Source of the DNA: Streptomyces chromofuscus
GTDB lineage: Bacteria; Actinomycetota; Actinomycetes; Streptomycetales; Streptomycetaceae
Length of the DNA: 64,000 nucleotides
NCBI RefSeq assembly: GCF_015160875.1
Contig: NZ_CP063374.1
Coordinates: forward strand, 5,521,501-5,585,500
Direction: 5' to 3'
Below the pieces are notes generated by a model, which saw nothing but the letters and a program-made list of their open reading frames with translations, was not told the DNA's origin and did no database searches. Positions 33,457 through 41,836 of the stretch are shown one piece after another. A program made the translations under genes and the position numbers. Within the stretch, counting starts at the first letter, position 1. The number at the start of each line of letters is the position of its first letter.

Positions 33457-34677
33457 TCACGAACCTGGTGCCCCGCCGCGCTCCGGGGTCAGCTCGGGTC
33501 GGGCATCGACGGTGTCGCGCAGGAAGCTGCGCTTGGAGTAGAAGGTGCGTTCCGTCGCCAGGCCGCGCGCAGCCAGATAGGACAGGAGCCAGCGGTCGAT
33601 GCGCTCCATCTCCCGCAGCACCTTTTCCTCGTCGTGGTCGAGGAGGCTGCGTGAGCGCCGGTACTCCATCTCGCACTGCGAGAGGACGACGTCCGGGGCG
33701 GCAAGCAGCGAGCAGCGGTCGAAGAAGATGCCGAAGACGTGTCCGGTACGCATCGATTCGCACTGGATGTCGTAGCGGACGCGTCGGAAGGGCGGCAGCG
33801 CCCGCACCTTGAGGCCCATCTCCGTGCTCAGGTACTCCCCGAAGCGGTCTGGGGAGATCTCGATGTCGGTGAAGAGCTGCTCGCGGCGGGCGAAGGCGTC
33901 CTCCGTGAACCACTTGCGCTTGAGCACGTGTGTGCCGTCGACCGTGGGGATGAAGGAGGCGTAGCCGCGCTCCTGGTCGGGCCCGGTGACGTCGAACATG
34001 TGGTTGTCGAAGTAGTGGATCTGGAACTCCTCCCGGTATTCCGGGCGGCAGTCGGCCAGTTCGCCGTGGCGCAGGGCCTTCAGCAGCTCCATGGAGACGG
34101 CCCAGATGTCGGGCGCGGGCTCCAGGTTGTACTTGTACTCCAGCTCCGTCCCGGCGAAGTGGGTGCGGAAGTACCGCAGGTGGTTGTTGAGCCGGAGCGC
34201 CGAGGCGGCGTGCGCGGCCAGCACGGGGTCCAGCCAGCGCAGCGCCTCCACTGGTCCTTCGCCGACCGGCTCGCGAGTGGTGCGCAGGAAACAGGCGTCG
34301 TCGGCGTAGAACCGGATCTGCGCGTAGGCGTGGTAGCCGCCGCCAGGATGTTCGGCCAGGTAGCACAGCGGCACGAGAGCGGGGGCCGCTTCCTCGCCGA
34401 CCATCTCGCGCAGCTCGGGGCCGGCGATGGCATCGGGAAACAGGGCGCTGCCCTCAATCCGGGCGTCTGCGGTCCGGCCGCCCGCAGTCAGGGCGCTGAC
34501 GGGGCAGGCGCCGAGGGCGTCCCACCGGACAACCACGGTGGTGCTGGGGACGCAGACCTCCTGCGGGGCTACCCGGACCAGGACGATCGGGTCGTCAGTG
34601 CGGCGGCGTGCGGTCTGGTTGAGCAGATGGATTCCGCCGAGAACGATCCAGGCGGCCCGAACGGTGTCGCTGCTCAT
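33457..34677 (-). CDS. CYTH-fold-like protein
   Basis: A 406-residue protein. The second half has the CYTH (triphosphate-tunnel) signature: 'HFAGTELEYKYNL' gives E178-x-E180-x-K182, and charged strands follow, such as 'HVLKRKWF', 'RVRYDIQCESM' and 'LSQCEMEYRRSR', the last again alternating Glu and Arg. Known CYTH enzymes hydrolyse triphosphates such as thiamine triphosphate or make cyclic AMP. The first 160 residues are an unrecognised alpha/beta domain. GGAAGGGG precedes the ATG. It lies beside the deazaguanine-type operon, where triphosphates of pterin or nucleosides would be substrates. Confidence 0.6.
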   Translation of the reverse strand: MSSDTVRAAWIVLGGIHLLNQTARRRTDDPIVLVRVAPQEVCVPSTTVVVRWDALGACPVSALTAGGRTADARIEGSALFPDAIAGPELREMVGEEAAPALVPLCYLAEHPGGGYHAYAQIRFYADDACFLRTTREPVGEGPVEALRWLDPVLAAHAASALRLNNHLRYFRTHFAGTELEYKYNLEPAPDIWAVSMELLKALRHGELADCRPEYREEFQIHYFDNHMFDVTGPDQERGYASFIPTVDGTHVLKRKWFTEDAFARREQLFTDIEISPDRFGEYLSTEMGLKVRALPPFRRVRYDIQCESMRTGHVFGIFFDRCSLLAAPDVVLSQCEMEYRRSRSLLDHDEEKVLREMERIDRWLLSYLAARGLATERTFYSKRSFLRDTVDARPELTPERGGAPGS

Positions 34678-34835
34678 GGCTGGTACCCCTTCCCGAAGCG
34701 GACACCTCGATGGCGCCCCTGCCGCTGACTGCCCGTATGCCGACGCCCGTGCCGCCCAGCCAGCCCTTGACCGACCGAGTGACGCATCCGGACGGCGCTG
34801 TGACTTCCTCCGGGTACCGGCCGCGTCGGCATAGG

Positions 34836-35363
34836 GTGAGCCAGGTGATTGACCAGATGACCTTGGACGCGGCGGTAGCCGATGCTCGTCTTGCCGCGCT
34901 GGAGTTCGACGAGGCCCGGACCTGGCTGGAACGGGCTAGGCAAGGGCCGATGGAACCGCTCGCAGCTGAGGTATGGGTCACCGATCCGGCCTTCAGCCAC
35001 GTCCTGCTCGTGAAGCACCGGGTGCGCGGGTGGGTACCGCCCGGCGGCAAAGTCGAGCCGGGTGAGACGCCGCGGGCCGCGGCGGCCCGTGAGCTCAGGG
35101 AGGAGACCGGTCTGCGCGGTGAGCTGCTGCCCGTGCCGGCGGCCGTCGCCGTGCGGTCCTACCGGTCCGACTGGTCCCCGACACTGGGCCTGTCGTACGC
35201 CGCCGTCATCGACCGTGACGTGCCGCTCGGTGGGGAGAGCGGACAGCCGCCGAAGTGGGTCGATCTGGACAAGGAGTGGCAGAGCGCCTTTCCCGAGGAC
35301 CGCGACCGCATCCGCGCGCACGTGCGCCGGCTGGCGGCCGGGCAGCCGGTCGGGGCAGGCTGA
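34836..35363 (+). CDS. Nudix hydrolase
   Basis: A Nudix protein of about 175 residues. The Nudix box is complete: GG at the start, 'KVEPGETPRAAAARELREE' and TGL, fitting G-x5-E-x7-R-E-U-x-E-E-x-G-U. A helical N-terminal region of about 40 residues precedes the domain. The start is uncertain (GTG 34,836, GTG 34,845 or ATG 34,857), with no strong ribosome site. Nudix enzymes cleave nucleoside-diphosphate-linked compounds. It is the only plus-strand gene in this block and converges on a second, degenerate Nudix gene. Confidence 0.8.
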   Translation: MSQVIDQMTLDAAVADARLAALEFDEARTWLERARQGPMEPLAAEVWVTDPAFSHVLLVKHRVRGWVPPGGKVEPGETPRAAAARELREETGLRGELLPVPAAVAVRSYRSDWSPTLGLSYAAVIDRDVPLGGESGQPPKWVDLDKEWQSAFPEDRDRIRAHVRRLAAGQPVGAG

Positions 35364-35383
35364 GCCTCGCCGCCGACTGGCGG

Positions 35384-35935
35384 TCAGATGACGGCGTCGA
35401 TCAGGTTCAGGGTGTCGTCGTCCAGCGTCACGAGCTGCAGTTCGTGCAGGAAGCGGACCCACACCGGCGCGAGGCCGGGCTGATTTGTGAACTCCTCCTT
35501 GCTGAGGTGCCCTTCGGCGTACGCCACAGTGCGGCGCGCGTGGTGCTGGAGCTGGTCGGGGTGTATCCATCGGGGGGCGCGTACCTCTCGGGCGGAGGGT
35601 CGGATCGGTCCTGATGCCTGGGCCTGGTAGATCCACCAGCGGTGGCCCACTGTGTCGTCGCTCGGCCGGCAGCACCGGTTGGGCCGCCACTGGCTGAGCA
35701 ACAGGTGCAGGTGGGTAACGGTCAGGCCGACTTCTTCGGCGACCTCCGTGCGGGCGGCCTGCTCGGGGCTGCCGTGCTGGTCGACGTGACCGGCGACCGG
35801 GGCGATTCCGGCCGGGGGCGTCGCGCGTTCGAAGACGAGGAGTCCGGCAGGTGAGGCGAGGAGCACCCCGACGCTGGTGTGGTCGCAGCACGGTGTGCCG
35901 CTGTCGTGGCCGGTAGAAGCGGGTAGGGCGGTCAG
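35384..35935 (-). CDS. Nudix-fold protein with degenerate box
   Basis: About 183 residues. The domain begins 'HTSVGVLLASPAGLLVFER' and has a Nudix-like box, 'HVDQHGSPEQAARTEVAEEV', where the first Glu is Gly and the Arg is Thr, but the paired EE and the following G-L remain. Later 'DTVGHRWWIYQAQASG' fits the usual beta strand. It starts at a CTG that overlaps the methyltransferase stop and lies behind GGAGGAGG. The substitutions may alter metal binding or make it a binding protein. Confidence 0.65.
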   Translation of the reverse strand: MTALPASTGHDSGTPCCDHTSVGVLLASPAGLLVFERATPPAGIAPVAGHVDQHGSPEQAARTEVAEEVGLTVTHLHLLLSQWRPNRCCRPSDDTVGHRWWIYQAQASGPIRPSAREVRAPRWIHPDQLQHHARRTVAYAEGHLSKEEFTNQPGLAPVWVRFLHELQLVTLDDDTLNLIDAVI

Positions 35936-36774
35936 CGTTCCTCCTCGGGCCGCTCGGCGACCACCACGAGCCAGCTCGTCACGGTCGGCGCGTCGGGTGT
36001 GGTGAGGGCGTACGCCTTGGCGAGGATGTCCATCCGCTGGGCGTGCGTGAAGTCGCCGTCGGGCCGGGCGAAGACGGGGATCGACAGCCACGCCCTCTTC
36101 TCGGCCACCGTGCCGTGCTGCGCGACGACCTCGGTGTCGAGGACGGTCATCCCGGCCATGGACAGTTGGTCGGTGACCGCCTCCAGCGGCAGCTTGGGAG
36201 GCGCCTGGTCGGCAGGGGGCGGCGTGTAGCCGTAGTCGCGGGCGGCGATCTGCTGGATGAGGCTGTTCAGGGAGGGCCCGGTGCGCGCTGTCTTCTCATC
36301 ATCGTGGCGGACTCCGGCAAAGCCGCCGCCGATGTTGAACACGAACCGGCCCCCAGGGCGCAGGGCGCGGTGGACCGTGGCGAACACTGAGAGGGTGTCG
36401 GCCTTCCAAATCGCGGAGTTGCACACCACGGCGTCGACGCCTCCGGCCGGGACGTGGTCGGCCAGCTCCTCGGCCGGCGCGGTGACCCAGGTCAGGCGCG
36501 GGTCTGTCAGCGTGCGGCGGCCGACACGCTGCATGGCGGCGGCGTTGTCCAGGGAGATGACCCGCGCCTGGAGCGGAGCGAGTTCGAGGATCGCCTCGGC
36601 GGTCGAGCCGGCGCCGCCGCACAGGTCGACCACCAGGTGGCTTTCGGTGAGGCGGGCGCGGTGGGCGAGGTCTCTGCTGGTGGCGCTGTACATGGGGTAC
36701 TCGCGCGTGAAGGCGGCGTACGCCTCGGCGGTGGCGTCCTCGTCCCAGCCGAGAACGGCGTCCTGGGGTGCCAT
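35932..36774 (-). CDS. SAM-dependent methyltransferase
   Basis: A 280-residue class I methyltransferase. Motif I is 'HLVVDLCGGAGST' near residue 50, motif II Asp is in 'RVISLDNAAAM', and 'GVDAVVCNSAIWKAD' and 'ALRPGGRFVFNIGGGF' are the later core motifs. The C-terminal 100 residues form a cap with 'KLPLEAVTDQLSMAGM'. The acceptor is unknown; in this operon a deazapurine, its sugar or a carboxylate is possible. GAGGCAC precedes the ATG. The stop overlaps the degenerate Nudix gene. Confidence 0.8.
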   Translation of the reverse strand: MAPQDAVLGWDEDATAEAYAAFTREYPMYSATSRDLAHRARLTESHLVVDLCGGAGSTAEAILELAPLQARVISLDNAAAMQRVGRRTLTDPRLTWVTAPAEELADHVPAGGVDAVVCNSAIWKADTLSVFATVHRALRPGGRFVFNIGGGFAGVRHDDEKTARTGPSLNSLIQQIAARDYGYTPPPADQAPPKLPLEAVTDQLSMAGMTVLDTEVVAQHGTVAEKRAWLSIPVFARPDGDFTHAQRMDILAKAYALTTPDAPTVTSWLVVVAERPEEER

Positions 36775-36835
36775 CGTGGAGTGCCTCGTTTCACGGAAGG
36801 GCTCCGGCTGACTGGGCCAGAGAACCGGTCAGGGG

Positions 36836-37759
36836 TCAGAACAGTGCTGATTGGACGGCCGTGCCCGGGGAGCTGAACGTGCCGAGGGTGATGCGGCGAC
36901 CCTTGAGCGCGCCGAGGTCAGACAGGTACGCAATGTCGTCGTCGCTGTCGAGGACGGCGAGGACCTGGGAGCCGACGCAGGAGATCGGCGTAAAGCCGTG
37001 CTCGCCCTCGCGCAGGTCGTGTGGGTAAAGCACCCGCTCGGCATCGGCCGCGCGCAGGCGGTCGCCCTCACTGGGCGGCGTCCACGCTTCCATCACCGCA
37101 GGGATGTTCATATCGGCCAGGGACTCGGAGACGCGGGCCACGTCCTTGTCATGAGCGGCGCGGGCCGTGGATAGGTCCCGAAGGTCGGCCAGGGCCTGGA
37201 GTTTGGCCGCGCCGCGCACGGTTTGGGGCACGTCGAGGCGGCGGGTGAGAGCGTCTTCGAGGTGCCGTACGGTGCGGCCGTCGGCGGCCTTGGCAAGGTA
37301 GGTGGCGAACAGGGCGCCCTGCTCGGCGAGGCGGGATCGTTTGCGGGGCTCGGCTGCGGTGCCGACCTTGGTGGTGCCGTCGGCGAAAGTCGCCAGGTAC
37401 AGCCAGTGCGGCTGGGCCATGTACTGCACGAGGGCTTCGGGGGCGTGGCCGCCGTGGTGGAACTGGTGGGCGAAGCGGAAGTCGTCTCTGCCCAAACAGC
37501 GGGTGCACTGGCCGCTTTGCTCGGCGGGCGCGCGGTCGGGGCAGGCGACGGCTTCGACACGGACGGTGTCGGCGAACTGGTACCGGCCGGTGCACCACCG
37601 GCTGGTACCGCTCACCTGGTAGCCGAGGTGCTGGTTCATGATCTCGGCGTAGACCAGCGGCCCGCCGGGCAGCGGAGCGAGCAGCAGCCGGGGGTCTCCG
37701 GTCGCCCAGGTGACGCCATGGCACACGTATTCGCCATCGCGGGGCGGGGTCACTGGCAT
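36836..37759 (-). CDS. DUF2797 protein
   Basis: A 307-residue DUF2797-like protein. It opens with 'GEYVCHGVTWATGDPRLLL', has cysteine pairs in 'VEAVACPDRAP' and 'GQCTRCLG' that probably bind zinc, and then 'HWLYLATFADGTTKVGTA' with a nearby 'EQGALFATYLA'. The last segment resembles the first strands of GIY-YIG-type domains (Y-L-x-x-F-x-D-G-x-x-K-V-G). Function of the family is not known to me. GAGGAACG precedes the ATG. It is spaced 61-62 bases from the genes on its downstream side and 28 bases from the kinase-like gene. Confidence 0.7.
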   Translation of the reverse strand: MPVTPPRDGEYVCHGVTWATGDPRLLLAPLPGGPLVYAEIMNQHLGYQVSGTSRWCTGRYQFADTVRVEAVACPDRAPAEQSGQCTRCLGRDDFRFAHQFHHGGHAPEALVQYMAQPHWLYLATFADGTTKVGTAAEPRKRSRLAEQGALFATYLAKAADGRTVRHLEDALTRRLDVPQTVRGAAKLQALADLRDLSTARAAHDKDVARVSESLADMNIPAVMEAWTPPSEGDRLRAADAERVLYPHDLREGEHGFTPISCVGSQVLAVLDSDDDIAYLSDLGALKGRRITLGTFSSPGTAVQSALF

Positions 37760-37787
37760 GGTGCGTTCCTCGAAAGTGGTGGGACTG

Positions 37788-38483
37788 TCAGATGGTCAGC
37801 TGGAGACGGTCGGCCAGCGCGGCAGCGGCGGTCTTGAAGACCGCGTCGCGGTCCATGTCGGTGACATCCACCGACAGCCAGCCACCGCGCTGCTGCTGCT
37901 CGCGCAGCTGGGCCAGGACGGTGTCCTGGTAACGGACGAAGTCCTCATCCGCGCTGCCAGAGTGGCCGGTCTCCAGCGAGGTGAACGAGCCCTTGCGGGT
38001 GAGGGCTTCGTGGGCGCCGATGCGCAGGAAGATCACCAGGTCGGGCTCGGTGAGGTGTGCGAAGACCTGTTCGGCGAGGCGGGTGGGGACGTCGGGGTTG
38101 ACGGCGTACCGGGCGAGGATCTTGTGGTGGGCGTTGTCGAGGATCACGTGGGTGCCGGCGGCGAGCGCGGGCTGGATTACCAGCTTGTCCTGGAGGGTGT
38201 ACCAGGCGGCTAGCGCCAGCAGCCAGTAGTGGTCGCCGCAGCTCTGGGCGACGCGGGCATCGCGCCGGTAGACGAGCGCGTTGAGGCGGTCGACGTAGGC
38301 GGACAGCTCCTCGTCCATGGGGACCTCGGTGCTGTGCTTGCCGATCAGGATGGCGGTGTGGCCGGCGTCGTTCAGGGACTGGTGCAGGCGGGTGGCGAGG
38401 GTGGACTTGCCGGCCCCGTCGATGCCGGTGACCGTGATCTCCCGTCCGCGTGCGGGGGTGGTGGGGGGTGCTGCGGCCGTCAT
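37788..38483 (-). CDS. Thymidylate-kinase-like P-loop kinase
   Basis: A 231-residue kinase of the dTMP-kinase type. The P-loop is 'GIDGAGKSTLATRLHQSL' (residues 20-28 for the core), 'VYRRDARVAQSCGDHYWLLA' fits the substrate region, 'THVILDNAHHKILARY' replaces the usual DR motif region, and 'PDLVIFLRIGAHEALTRKG' is the strand before the lid. It probably phosphorylates a nucleoside monophosphate or nucleoside. In this operon a deazapurine nucleotide is an attractive substrate. GGAGGAAC precedes the ATG. Confidence 0.75.
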   Translation of the reverse strand: MTAAAPPTTPARGREITVTGIDGAGKSTLATRLHQSLNDAGHTAILIGKHSTEVPMDEELSAYVDRLNALVYRRDARVAQSCGDHYWLLALAAWYTLQDKLVIQPALAAGTHVILDNAHHKILARYAVNPDVPTRLAEQVFAHLTEPDLVIFLRIGAHEALTRKGSFTSLETGHSGSADEDFVRYQDTVLAQLREQQQRGGWLSVDVTDMDRDAVFKTAAAALADRLQLTI

Positions 38484-38506
38484 GGTCGTGTTCCTCCGCT
38501 GGGTGG

Positions 38507-39574
38507 TCAGATAGGGCGGGCGGCCAGGCGGTTCGCGATGATGTCGCGGATCTGGTCGACCAGGACGGCGCGTCGCGGTATGACGTCGCCGTGGCGCTCA
38601 TTGGACAGGTCGGCGGGGTAGTGGCGGGCGAGGTTGTTGGAAATGACGTGGAGGTAGCCGAATCCGATCCCCGCCTGGCACGCGGCCGCTCCCATGGGGC
38701 CGATCTCCGGGTCGACGAAGGCATATTCGGCGTGTTTGGCCAGCCAGTCCCGGTCTTCGAGCAGGATCGACGGTGAGGTGACGTGGACGCCGGTGTGCAC
38801 GCCCGGCTGGGTGGCGGCGAAGCCGCCGAAGAAGTCGTCCCACGCCACGCGAGTGCCACCGACGAGGCTCTCGTGGCCGGTGGCGAGCATGGTGTTGGGC
38901 TCGATCTCCGGTGCCAGGGCCCCGACCTTGCCGATGTAGACGACATCGTGGGCACCGAGCTCGGCCAGGCGTGCGACGACACGACCGGCGACGTCGCCCC
39001 AGATGCTGTGCAGAAAGCCGAGATAGACCACCCGGCGGCCGTGCACCACGGTGCGCTGCCACGCGTAGCCCGGTCCGCGAGTCCACACGCCGCCGACGGG
39101 GGCGAGGTACTGAAGACCCCAGCCGACGATCACGAGGTCGCCGTCGAGGTTCAGGTCGAGTTGCTCGACGGCTGCACGGGCGAGAGCCCGGTCGGGTAGC
39201 TGGTAGGTGACGGTGCTTGCCGGGCGGCCGGTCATGGCCAGGTAGGTGGCGATGATCAGCGCGTAGTGGTGGACGTAGTCGGCGCCGGGGAACGCCTTGA
39301 TCACCAGCTCGCGGCCGTGGACCTCGGCGGTGGGGCGCTCGATGTTGAACGGCTTGCCGGTCTTCTCGTGCCGGGAGATCACGGCCAGACGGTCGTAGCC
39401 GCCGACGACACGGATGCCGTCCCACTCCTGCTCCTGAATGAGGTGGTGGACCTTGATCGTTAAGTAGCGCAGCAAACTCTCTGGGCCCATCGTGTGCTTG
39501 TCCACCGGGATCGGCACCGCCGGTAGCTCTCGGCCGGCCTCGCTGGTGAGGACTGGGTCGGGAAGGAGGCTCAT
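38507..39574 (-). CDS. Nucleoside-phosphorylase-like protein with N-terminal extension
   Basis: A 355-residue protein. The C-terminal two-thirds follow the purine/uridine phosphorylase fold: 'RVVYLGFLHSIWGDVAGRVV', 'AHDVVYIGKVGALAPEI', 'GVHVTSPSILLEDRDW', and 'FVDPEIGPMGAAACQAGI' followed by 'GYLHVISNNLA', which matches the family's late E-M-E-x-A and S-D-N region, though changed. The first 150 residues are extra and contain 'WDGIRVVGGYDRLAVISRH'. Such enzymes break or make the bond between a base and a sugar. Its ATG overlaps the stop of the transglycosylase-like gene. Confidence 0.7.
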   Translation of the reverse strand: MSLLPDPVLTSEAGRELPAVPIPVDKHTMGPESLLRYLTIKVHHLIQEQEWDGIRVVGGYDRLAVISRHEKTGKPFNIERPTAEVHGRELVIKAFPGADYVHHYALIIATYLAMTGRPASTVTYQLPDRALARAAVEQLDLNLDGDLVIVGWGLQYLAPVGGVWTRGPGYAWQRTVVHGRRVVYLGFLHSIWGDVAGRVVARLAELGAHDVVYIGKVGALAPEIEPNTMLATGHESLVGGTRVAWDDFFGGFAATQPGVHTGVHVTSPSILLEDRDWLAKHAEYAFVDPEIGPMGAAACQAGIGFGYLHVISNNLARHYPADLSNERHGDVIPRRAVLVDQIRDIIANRLAARPI

Positions 39575-40392
39575 GAGCGGGCCTCCGGGATTCGCACGCT
39601 GCTGCCCGCCGCCTCGCGGACGACCTCGATGTTGCGCCGGATCAGGTCGAACCGGTCTTCGGGGATCGGGCCTAGGCTCTCAATGCGTGGCGTGCTGGGC
39701 TTCTCGTACGGTCCGCCGGGCAGCATCGCGATGCCCATCGCGCCGAGGATGACCGGGGCGGCGCCGTCGACGGAGGTGATCCACTCGTGTTCGCGCTGCT
39801 CGATGAGCTCCAGATGCCCGGTCCGGCCCAGGCCGAGCAGCCTGTACACGATCCGGTCGTTCACCAGCCCTCGGTCTTCCAGATAGCGGGTGGCCGTCCA
39901 CCGGGTTCGGCACAGCTGCTCCTCGGGAGCGGGCCGCCGTGAGGCGGGCAGGGCGATCGCGCCGACGTAGTCGCTGGAGGCGAAGTAGTCGTAGCAGCGC
40001 AGCCACTCCTCGTCGTCCGAGGCGTGCAGCACGATACACAGGCGGAACTCGTCGCTCAGATCATGGATTTCGCGGGCCGCTTCGTCGCTGGCCTTGATCG
40101 TTGCGGTACCGTCGCGCATGACGTCCGGGAGGATGATCTCGCGGGCGTCGACCGCGCGGGCCGCCGAGACCAGATCGGCGGCTGGCAGGGCGTGGCCGAG
40201 ATCGAAGACGCCGTTGTCGACGATGATCTCCGCGCCGTGTTCGGCCTCGCGGCGGAAGAACGCCCGGTAAGTGGCATCGGACAGGACCCGTTGGGCGGCC
40301 ACGTGATGCACGCGCGCCGGCTCCTGGGCGACGAAGGTCTCCAGATAGTCGGGCGGGGCGATCACGGAGAAGTCGATGCTGTTGGCTGTCAC
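39571..40392 (-). CDS. Small TGT/DpdA-like transglycosylase without zinc site
   Basis: A 273-residue TIM-barrel protein. Several motifs line up with tRNA-guanine transglycosylases: 'AEIIVDNGVFDLG' (D59) with the base-binding D-S-G-G-F-Q, 'EIILPDVMRDG' (D90), and 'YRLLGLGRTGHLELI' then 'WITSVDGAAPVILGAMG' (D209) with the M-G-V-G-x-x-E-D and nucleophile-Asp segments. The C-terminal zinc motif (C-x-C-x2-C) of TGT is absent and the protein is about 100 residues shorter. DpdA proteins of DNA 7-deazaguanine systems are distant TGT relatives. GTG 40,392 overlaps the folE stop. Confidence 0.6.
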   Translation of the reverse strand: MTANSIDFSVIAPPDYLETFVAQEPARVHHVAAQRVLSDATYRAFFRREAEHGAEIIVDNGVFDLGHALPAADLVSAARAVDAREIILPDVMRDGTATIKASDEAAREIHDLSDEFRLCIVLHASDDEEWLRCYDYFASSDYVGAIALPASRRPAPEEQLCRTRWTATRYLEDRGLVNDRIVYRLLGLGRTGHLELIEQREHEWITSVDGAAPVILGAMGIAMLPGGPYEKPSTPRIESLGPIPEDRFDLIRRNIEVVREAAGSSVRIPEARS

Positions 40393-41036
40393 GCTGCCCC
40401 CCGTTGCCCGGCGATGAGGGTGAGGAATTGCTGGGAGAGCACTGGGTCCGTCTTGAACCGGCCGACGGCCTGCAGGGTGGAGGTGCGGGCCGTCTCCATC
40501 CGTACGCCACGCATGCTCATGCACAGGTGCACACCGCGGACGGCGACGGCCACGTCCTCGCTGGCGATCGCCGAGGACACCTCGTCGGCGAGCTGGTGGG
40601 TGAAGCGCTCCTGCACTTGAAGGCGCCCGGCGTACCGCTGCGCGATCCGGCCGAACTTCGACAGCCCCAGGACGGTGCCGTTGGCGACGTAGCCCACGTG
40701 CACCTCCAAATTCATCGGCAGCATGTGGTGTTCACACAGGGACCACACGCTCATACCGCCGACCACGACGAGTTGGTCGCTCGCGCGGGTCTCGGTGAAG
40801 CACGTCGGGGCGGACAGCGGTGCCGGGCACAGGAAGTCGCGCCACCAGGCGGCGACTCGGGCCGGTGTGTCCACCAGGCCCTCCCGGTCGGGGTTCTCGC
40901 CGAGAGCGATGAGGAGCTCGCGTACGAGCTCGGTCACCCGGGGCGTGTCCACCGTCGCTACCGGCTCGTCACCGGCCAGCTGCGACATGGGTGGGTCGGA
41001 GTCATCTACAGCAGGGGGCCACACTGCGTTCGTCAT
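40389..41036 (-). CDS. folE: GTP cyclohydrolase I
   Basis: A 215-residue FolE. It converts GTP to 7,8-dihydroneopterin triphosphate, the first step to folate and 7-deazaguanines. The zinc motif is 'VWSLCEHHMLPM', the partner Cys is in 'VHLCMSMRGVR', and 'GLSKFGRIAQRYAGRLQVQE' and 'RFTHQLADEV' are typical. Length is normal for the bacterial enzyme. GAGGAAGC precedes the ATG. Its position between queE and the transglycosylase-like gene shows that it serves this pathway rather than general folate synthesis. Confidence 0.95.
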   Translation of the reverse strand: MTNAVWPPAVDDSDPPMSQLAGDEPVATVDTPRVTELVRELLIALGENPDREGLVDTPARVAAWWRDFLCPAPLSAPTCFTETRASDQLVVVGGMSVWSLCEHHMLPMNLEVHVGYVANGTVLGLSKFGRIAQRYAGRLQVQERFTHQLADEVSSAIASEDVAVAVRGVHLCMSMRGVRMETARTSTLQAVGRFKTDPVLSQQFLTLIAGQRGAA

Positions 41037-41092
41037 GCTGCTTCCTCACTTCCAGGATCCGGGGCGGGAGGTACGGGACGCGCGGCGGGCGG

Positions 41093-41836
41093 TCAGCGGC
41101 CGCGGGCCTCCGCGAACGCCAGGACGTGCAGCCTTTGCGTGAAATGCCACCTGCGGGCGGCGACCGCGTCCGCGAGCACCCGGGTTGTCTCGATCAGACC
41201 CTCAGGCGTGGTGCCCTCCGGCATTACGTAGACCGGCGCCAGGCCGTAGTCGTCGACGAGCTGCTGGATCTCGTCGAGTTCGGCCACCGAGCGCGTCACG
41301 AACTTGAAGACCGCGCGCCCGCTCGACGCGAACGCCTCCAGGGCGGCCGGCACGATGCGCTTGGCCTCGGCGACGCCGGAGTTGGCGAGTTTGGGCGACA
41401 CGTTGAAGTGGACACCGTCGACGAGGAGTGAACTGTCGGGCAAGACGGTGCCGTTGGTCTCGAACTCGACGCGCTTGCCGCCCTCACGTAGGCCGCGGAC
41501 CAGACGGACGAGTGCCCTCTGCTGCAGCAGCGGCTCGCCTCCGCTGATGACCACCAGTTCGACATCGTAGGCGAGCGCCCACGCGATCAGCTCCTCGACG
41601 GATCGCCGGTGGGTCTCCTTGGCGATGTCGTACCGCTTCCAGTCCCATGTGTACTTCGTGTCGCACCAGCTGCAGGTGAGGTTGCACTGGGCGAGGCGGA
41701 TGAACAGCGCGGGGACACCGGTGCTCGGCCCTTCGCCCTGGAAGGTCGGCTTGGTGTCACCGAAGACCTCCGAGACGATCAGCCAGAACTCGCGGTCGAC
41801 GCCCGCCTGGGCGCTGCTGCCAGTCATCGCAGTCAT
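41093..41836 (-). CDS. queE: 7-carboxy-7-deazaguanine synthase
   Basis: A 247-residue radical SAM enzyme. It turns 6-carboxytetrahydropterin into 7-carboxy-7-deazaguanine. The cluster motif is 'RLAQCNLTCSWCDTKYTWD' (C51, C55, C58; C-x3-C-x2-C). 'PTFQGEGPSTGVPALFIR' before it, and 'VVISGGEPLLQQ' and 'VEFETNGTVLP' after it, are family hallmarks. ATG 41,836 overlaps the queD stop (ATGA), so both are made in step. Confidence 0.95.
   Translation of the reverse strand: MTAMTGSSAQAGVDREFWLIVSEVFGDTKPTFQGEGPSTGVPALFIRLAQCNLTCSWCDTKYTWDWKRYDIAKETHRRSVEELIAWALAYDVELVVISGGEPLLQQRALVRLVRGLREGGKRVEFETNGTVLPDSSLLVDGVHFNVSPKLANSGVAEAKRIVPAALEAFASSGRAVFKFVTRSVAELDEIQQLVDDYGLAPVYVMPEGTTPEGLIETTRVLADAVAARRWHFTQRLHVLAFAEARGR

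Noticed and set aside
37788..38483. QueC candidate
   Set aside because: The P-loop protein has the G-I-D-G-A-G-K-S-T of nucleotide kinases, not the S-G-G-x-D-S PP-loop or zinc cysteines of QueC.
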